Assembly (NCBI RefSeq): GCF_963678635.1
Contig: NC_087065.1
Span: forward strand, 22,463,254 to 22,527,253
Direction: 5' to 3'
Source of the DNA: Symsagittifera roscoffensis
Taxonomy: Eukaryota; Xenacoelomorpha; Acoela; Convolutidae
DNA length: 64,000 nt
Both the position numbers and the translations under genes were made by a program. Shown here piece after piece: positions 59,084 through 64,000 of this stretch (position 1 is the stretch's first letter; every line of letters starts with the position of its first letter). The notes under the pieces were generated by a model. It saw only the letters and a list, made by a program, of their open reading frames with translations. It did no database searches and was not told where the DNA came from.

Positions 59084-59713
59084 TGTTCTGATTTCAAATA
59101 GAAACAGAAACATGAATTATTTTATTGCGTTCACAAAATGTGACGCCGCCGCCACCACAAAAGAAATATGTTTTTATTCCCTTGCAAAAGGAAGGGAAAT
59201 GCTATTGGAATAATTCGTATAACGTTTTAAGCATTGAGAATTGAAACGACTATTCTCATTCAATGCGAATATTAACGATTCCGAATGTACGAATAGAGAA
59301 TACGAAGTTAAGAAGTAACTTCTCATTTGATACGAAAAGTGGTACGATTTCCCATCTGAGTATAAATAGAAGCTCAAAACTACGGGAATTCATTCCCAAC
59401 AATATCTCTTCTAACACCACAACCTCCCTTTCTAATATCCCAACAATATCTCTTCTAAGACCAACACCACTCTCTTCTACCACCCCAACCAATCTCTAAA
59501 ATAATATCTTCTCTCAGTAAAAATATCTCTAATCTCACCGTTAAAATAGATATTGAGTCAAAAGGCAACTTGCTGTAAATTCATACTAACTTCTTTTCTA
59601 ATAAAATATTTCTCAGCGAATTTTAGATTTACTTTCTAAGATAGAAAGTAGAAAGGACCCTTTATTCCTAGCAAGCGTTTTGTCCGACGTATATAGTTTT
59701 TTGCTAGCGTAAT
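59084..59713 (+). repeat. 3' LTR (630 bp)
   Basis: It aligns with 53087-53768 throughout, lacking the internal duplication near 53288-53335. TATA is at 59361-59368 and AATAAA at 59600-59605. It is followed by the target duplication AAACT. Confidence 0.85.
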
Positions 59714-59718
59714 AAACT

Positions 59719-60133
59719 ACAACAAGACTTCTCGTATCAGGGCGAACGTTTTAAGGTCTATGGAGCAGTAATGACATGAAAAAAGCTTCCTTCAACGTAT
59801 TTGGATTGATTTCTAAGACGGATTAAATCTCCGCTTACGCGTTCATAACAAGCTTCCTTTAACCAACGTATTTGGAATGATTTCTAAGACGGATTAAATC
59901 TCCAATTACGCGTTAATAGCGCAAAATATATCGCGCGTCAATGGGCCCTCATAACTTCACGAAAAATTATTTCAGGTGAAATATCAAATTTAAGATCAGC
60001 ACAACAATACCTTTTGAATGATATAAAAAATTTTGGTCAAAAATGGCTAGTTAAAAAGTCGAAACTTGCCTGAAGAAAAAAAACCACCTCGAGCACAAAT
60101 ATTCCGTTATTTTCATTACGAAAGTCAGAACAA
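59719..60133 (-). repeat. Dispersed repeat family X, inverted copy
   Basis: ACAACAAGACTTCTCGTATCAGGGCG ... CATTACGAAAGTCAGAAC is the reverse complement of the copy at 45377-45893, with the landmarks GAGCACAAATATTCCGTTA and CGCGTTAATAGCGC. A segment (AAGCTTCCTT.AACGTATTTGGA.TGATTTCTAAGACGG) is tandemly duplicated at about 59785 and 59850. The LTR element inserted at or next to its end. Confidence 0.6.
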
Positions 60134-60790
60134 AATAAAACTAAACGGTACGAACCTTCGAGCTCTATATTTACATTGAAATTTAGCTGTGCTTTAATTA
60201 CCAGCAGTATGTAAAGCGCTTCTATAGAAGACGTAGCGCAAGCTATACAAAATCGCCAAAAAGAAGCTTAAGAGAATGCAAACTTAACACAAAAAATTCT
60301 CACAGAAGTGCGCACTTTACATAGGAAGAAAAAGTAGAATCGTAATATTACACAAACATTACTAGTTTAATATATAATAGTTAGACGCGCAAGGGATTGA
60401 CATGGCATAAAACATGAAACAGTTTATTGCCAATACTTTTTATCAAGGGCTGTGGCAAAATCATCACAATCCAATAGCCTCATCGAGACATGCACTTCTT
60501 TACGTTAACACTTACCAGTGGTCGCCAGTTAACTACACTCAAGTATCTGGATCCGGTCAGTGTGATATCTATTACTTAATTCACACTCACTGAGGTGAAG
60601 AAAGTTAGAAACTCCCAGAAACAATCTGCTAAAATAAAATCAAATGAACGAATCGGCTGTTTTAATATGTTTATTAGGATTGTCTAAGACATCTCGATCT
60701 CAGCCTTAGTCAGAATTGAGTTGTAAAATTAAATTTCAAGAACTTACAAAAATAGCTTTAAATTCTTAAATTAAATGCAGATGGGAAAGT
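60134..60790. other. 3' flank of the minus-strand gene
   Basis: No ORF. A minus-strand AATAAA (plus TTTATT near 60669-60675) lies about 115 nt past the stop of the adjacent exon and could be its polyadenylation signal. Confidence 0.4.
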
Positions 60791-61242
60791 CTAAAGGCAG
60801 TCGTTAGCTGACGCGAAAACATCATCATACTGACTGTAATAGCTCTTCATGGCTTCATTTTCATCCGACATTTGGATGTTCAGAATATTCGAATTCTTCA
60901 AATTGTTCATTTCATTTCGGAAAGACATGACACTGGAGGAATCTTCTAGAATATTATTCAGACTGTCTGTTCTGTATTTAGGATAGGTCACGGTGCTGTT
61001 TTGGCTTTCAAGGGTGAGACAGGATCCAATTGACACGACAGAACAGTCGATCGATGCCATGTCGTAGCTCGGTGACTGAGCTGAAGTCGGGTTTCTCGTG
61101 TTCGTCGGTTTTGGCGAGTCGGTAACCAAAACTTCTTGTGTCTTTGAAATGTTTTCACTGCGGATATCCTGGAACTCAAGGCGAGAGTTTTCGAAGCTTT
61201 GCATTATATATTCCTTTTCCAATGTACTGGCTTTGCTGTTTT
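60791..61242 (-). CDS. Probable terminal exon of an unidentified host gene
   Basis: A 143-codon minus-strand frame is preceded by a good 3' splice site (CTGTGTTTAG ending at 61243). From there it reads NSKASTLEKEYIMQSFENS, then a Ser/Thr/Asn-rich, non-repetitive stretch (VLVTDSPKPTNTRNPTSAQS, SIGSCLTLESQNSTV) and ends YYSQYDDVFASANDCL. The composition is that of a disordered cytoplasmic tail. There is no signal or membrane segment in this exon. The upstream hydrophobic frame at 61458-61691 would fit a membrane protein with this tail, but I could not find a donor linking them before its stop, so the connection is unproven. Confidence 0.5.
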
Positions 61243-61457
61243 CTAAACACAGGAGAATCTTATCACGTGTATAAATAAAATTTCGTTAAAACCAGGGGCT
61301 TCACATTTTTTGAAACATTTGATTTTAGCTTGTAAGTTTTCCATTGCTCCACCTTCAATTTAAATTGCAAAGATTTAAGCATGCTACTTTTTCACTCCAA
61401 GTTGATCTAACTGCCTGATATTTTCCCTTCATCGATCATTTCTCTAGGATTGTAACT

Positions 61458-61691
61458 TCAAAATTTAAAATATTTAGCAAGCTTCGGATTCAATGTGAAC
61501 AACCAAATACGCAAACTAACAAGGATGTCCCAGAAATAGCACAGATGTTCGCTAATGTTCACAAACATTAGCGAAAATACGACAAAAAGCAGCTTCATAA
61601 CGTGGAATAAGAAAAAAAAACAGAAACAAGCCTCGAAATAGTAATACTGTGCTTCGTATTGTCTTAGAATCTGCGACCTCAAGAAATTCAC
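61458..61691 (-). other. Hydrophobic ORF, possible membrane-protein exon
   Basis: A 77-codon minus-strand frame has two hydrophobic stretches (ACFCFFFLFHVMKLLFVVFS and YFWDILVSLRIWLFTL) followed by NPKLAKYFKF. The NP at the end of a hydrophobic helix recalls the last helix of some seven-helix receptors, but this is weak. No splice donor is found before the TGA. Confidence 0.25.
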
Positions 61692-63060
61692 ATAGATGAA
61701 CAGGTGAACTTTGATGACATCAACACGTTGATTCTCTCGGTAAAAAAAATCGGATATTATGCAGAATTTTTTATCGGCTGTATCAACTTAACTCGACAGA
61801 GCACCTTGCATTAGTTAACAAATTTTTAGTGCAATCTAAATTGCAATATGGTGTTTTGGCTTACACATCAAGAAAAAGATTTTCTGCAATAAGATGTTTT
61901 GGCAATATGACAACAAATTTCTTTCTCAGCCAGTATCACCTATATTGCAATATGTTGTTTCGGCTTGTACATCCACAAAAAAGTTTTCTGGATCAAAAAG
62001 GAAGCGAACGTTCAGAATTATCTAAGGAGTATGAAAATACCGATCAATCCAAATTCAAAGATTGAAAAACCAGCAGTTTTCTTGCTAAAGAGCTCTATTT
62101 GTATGAACAAATCAAAACAGTGTCTAAAACTCCTAGATGTATCCAAATTTTAAACGAGCTTATTACTGATAATCACTAATTATATATAACCACAAAACAA
62201 CTAATTATAAGAGTTTAGCAGTACAGCAAGAAAATTATAAATAGCAATACACAAACACTCAATTTAGACAACTTATGTTAGGCTAACGAAAATATTGAAT
62301 AGTATTCTATATTGTAATCCTCAATTTCTCGAGAACAAAATTTTTTTTCAACTCTCAGCAAGCTAAAACATTCAACCATACTTTTTAGACGGTTACATTT
62401 TGGACAACGAAGAGCTCTTAGGTAATATTTTTAGTAGTTAAGTTCAATCCAAGTTTTTTCTTTTTTTTACTTAATTCTGTCAAAGGTTCTTTTTCTTGAT
62501 TTTAGGCAGAATCCCTTAAAAAATGAATTACAAATAAGGAAATAACTTCAAATTCTAACTTTGAGAAATTTCTTTCTCACCCAGTATCAAAAACATAAAA
62601 CAGATTTCCACTCTGAGACACCTGTGAGCGAACCTTTACATCCAATGGTGCTCTTCAAGGCAGTTAAAATGTTGACGTGTCTTGTAAGTGGTTCAACTGC
62701 CCTAAAATAATTTATTATAGTTATCCAAACGCGTCGAAATTGAGTGAGTTAGACATAATTGACAATAGTAAAAAAACGAACAAAAAATGAAAAAAAAGCA
62801 TTTAAAAAAAGCCCCAAAATTGTTTCTTAAGTTTTGCACAACATTTTTTAAATTGTTTGGAAAACTTTTAGTGCCAAGGAAGAGCAAAAAAGCTTCCAAA
62901 AACTAAATAAAAAAATTAAAATTTCCTAACCTAGATTATAAATTTTCTCATTTACAACGCACGTTGCTTATTCTTAGAGTTATTTCATAAAAAACGCTTG
63001 AATTTAGACTATAACTTAACAATTTCAAACCAGTTTTTTTTTCTCAGCACAGGTATTTTT
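61692..63060. other. AT-rich non-genic DNA
   Basis: About 61845-62005 contains a degenerate duplicated phrase (TTGCAATATG.TGTTTYGGCTT). No supported gene was seen. Confidence 0.4.
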
Positions 63061-63132
63061 TGAATGTCGCTCAAATCATATGTCGTTCAAATCAATTAAT
63101 GTCGCTCAAATCACTGAATGTCGTTCAAATCA
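63061..63132. repeat. Short tandem repeat ATGTCGYTCAAATCA
   Basis: Four copies with 2-5 bp spacers; C and T alternate at the variable position. Confidence 0.75.
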
Positions 63133-63764
63133 TCACTCAAAATGAATAAAATGTGCTGCTTGATGTAAGTGGCAAAAAATGAGAAAAAAAAGAACACACC
63201 CGAGACAAAGTCGGAACAACAAAAAAGTTCAATGGTCGGAACAACAAAAAAATTAAACTTCAAGCTTTATTAAACTTCAAGTCGTCCGCGTAACAAAGAT
63301 ATTTTCAATATCATAAGTGAGTCTGCCTTCTCTAGACCTGCATTTCTAAGCATTATTCTTCTCGAAAAAGAAGGAAGATCCATTTACGAAAGCTTGAAAC
63401 TGAAATGAAACTTGGTTAAAAACAGAAAAAACTGAAGAGCAAGCATACTATAAATTAAAACTAATTTGAATCAACAGAAGATGTCCCGAAACAAATCAAA
63501 TTCTATTAACCGTTTTTTGAACTCATGCATTCACCCAGTTTGTAAGAAATAATTTTTTATCAGGTAGTAAAAGAAATTTTTGCTTCATTGAAAATTAGAA
63601 GTTAGTATAATTCAATCCGATTAAGGCAAATTACGATATTTTTTTAAAGAAGCCATAAAGTTACACAATTTGAATACATTAGTTATCCTGTACTAGGCAT
63701 TTAACGCCTCAGGAGCCATTTAAGTTTTAAATAGCCACTAGGCCATTTAAATGAGCTTGTACTA
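63133..63764. other. AT-rich spacer
   Basis: No gene seen. TGTACTAG near 63689 and 63759 flanks a short ATTTAA-rich palindromic stretch. Confidence 0.35.
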
Positions 63765-63925
63765 GATTGCGGTCAGAAAGTAGACATGCCATAAGAAGGT
63801 AGACACGTCGTACACCACTCAGAATCGAGATAAAAAAAGAGAACGAAATATATATTTTTTTCTCGATTCTGATTGGATCACGGCTTGTCTTCTTAATGAT
63901 CTGTCCACTTTTTGCTACGTAACCC
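63765..63925. mobile_element. Fold-back (inverted-repeat) element
   Basis: Long imperfect inverted arms: GGTCAGAAAGTAGACATGCC, then ATAAGAAGGTAGACACG, then CAGAATCGAGA (63820-63830) on the left. On the right are TCTCGATTCTG (63861-63871), CGGCTTGTCTTCTTAAT and GTCCACTTTTTGCTACG. The inner arms are perfect for 11 bp, with A and T runs just inside. Size and structure suit a MITE of a DNA transposon; no target duplication was fixed. Confidence 0.55.
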
Positions 63926-64000
63926 GTTGAAATATATCTAGAAAAACTATTCCAAATTTACTCGCAAGATGCAATCGTTAAACAAACTCACCGGATGCAG

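Larger units (their letters stand above)
53082..59718 (+). mobile_element. Pol-less LTR element carrying env-like, regulator-like and antisense genes
   Basis: A 6.6 kb element is bounded by LTRs 53087-53768 and 59084-59713 and a 5 bp target duplication AAACT (53082-53086, 59714-59718). A primer-binding site follows the first LTR and a purine tract (AGGAGGATGGATA) precedes the second. The interior has a 32-codon gag-position ORF, a spliced minus-strand gene, an env-like glycoprotein pseudogene and a coiled-coil protein. No protease, reverse transcriptase, RNase H or integrase motif was found, so it must depend on another element for copying. The LTRs differ by roughly nine substitutions in ~630 aligned bases plus two indels, so insertion is recent relative to the gypsy element. 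Confidence 0.75.

Noticed and set aside
63061-63132. CRISPR-like array
   Set aside because: Four 15 bp repeats with 2-5 bp spacers in eukaryotic DNA; a simple tandem repeat.

Overview
The window looks like AT-rich nuclear DNA from an invertebrate animal. The genes have spliced exons, and most of the sequence is transposons (non-LTR, Ty3/gypsy-like LTR, MITE-like, Helitron-like) and satellite DNA. I see no rRNA, tRNA, CRISPR or prokaryotic operon. I cannot name the species from sequence alone. All similarity statements come from recognising motifs by eye.

Layout. 0.5-8.6 kb: satellite DNA in two related arrays (a ~75-90 bp unit in ~930 bp higher-order repeats, then ~430-465 bp units), interrupted by a solo LTR at 1304-1724. 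8.6-11.6 kb: degenerate A-rich repeats. 11.6-12.9 kb: broken 3' end of a non-LTR retrotransposon. 13.2-15.3 kb: 3' end of a gypsy-like element with a truncated LTR, plus orientation. 16.3-17.0 kb: a two-exon secreted C-type-lectin-like gene. 17.7-44.4 kb: a very large, decayed gypsy-like element on the minus strand between two ~380 bp LTRs. Its gag-pol region is present as three tandem copies, and it holds a nested LINE fragment and a GC-richer open segment. 45-49 kb: dispersed repeats, a minisatellite, a Helitron-like 3' end and a cluster of ~200 bp MITEs. 49.1-50.9 kb: a second C-type-lectin-like gene whose introns 1 and 3 contain these MITEs. 53.1-59.7 kb: a young LTR element (two similar LTRs, 5 bp target duplication) that lacks any visible pol. 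59.7-64 kb: another dispersed repeat, a probable last exon of a minus-strand host gene, and a fold-back element.

The most unusual object is the 53.1-59.7 kb element. It carries an envelope-like glycoprotein pseudogene, a downstream ORF that a clean phase-0 splice could join to a leader exon at the start of the env ORF, and a spliced gene on the opposite strand. The downstream ORF has an acidic N-terminus and a coiled-coil C-terminus. Together this resembles the organisation of complex retroviruses, but in an element without polymerase. The second theme is paired lectin paralogues with different intron numbers, where one extra intron is largely made of MITE sequence. A third is a 12-13 bp LTR hairpin kept by paired compensatory changes.
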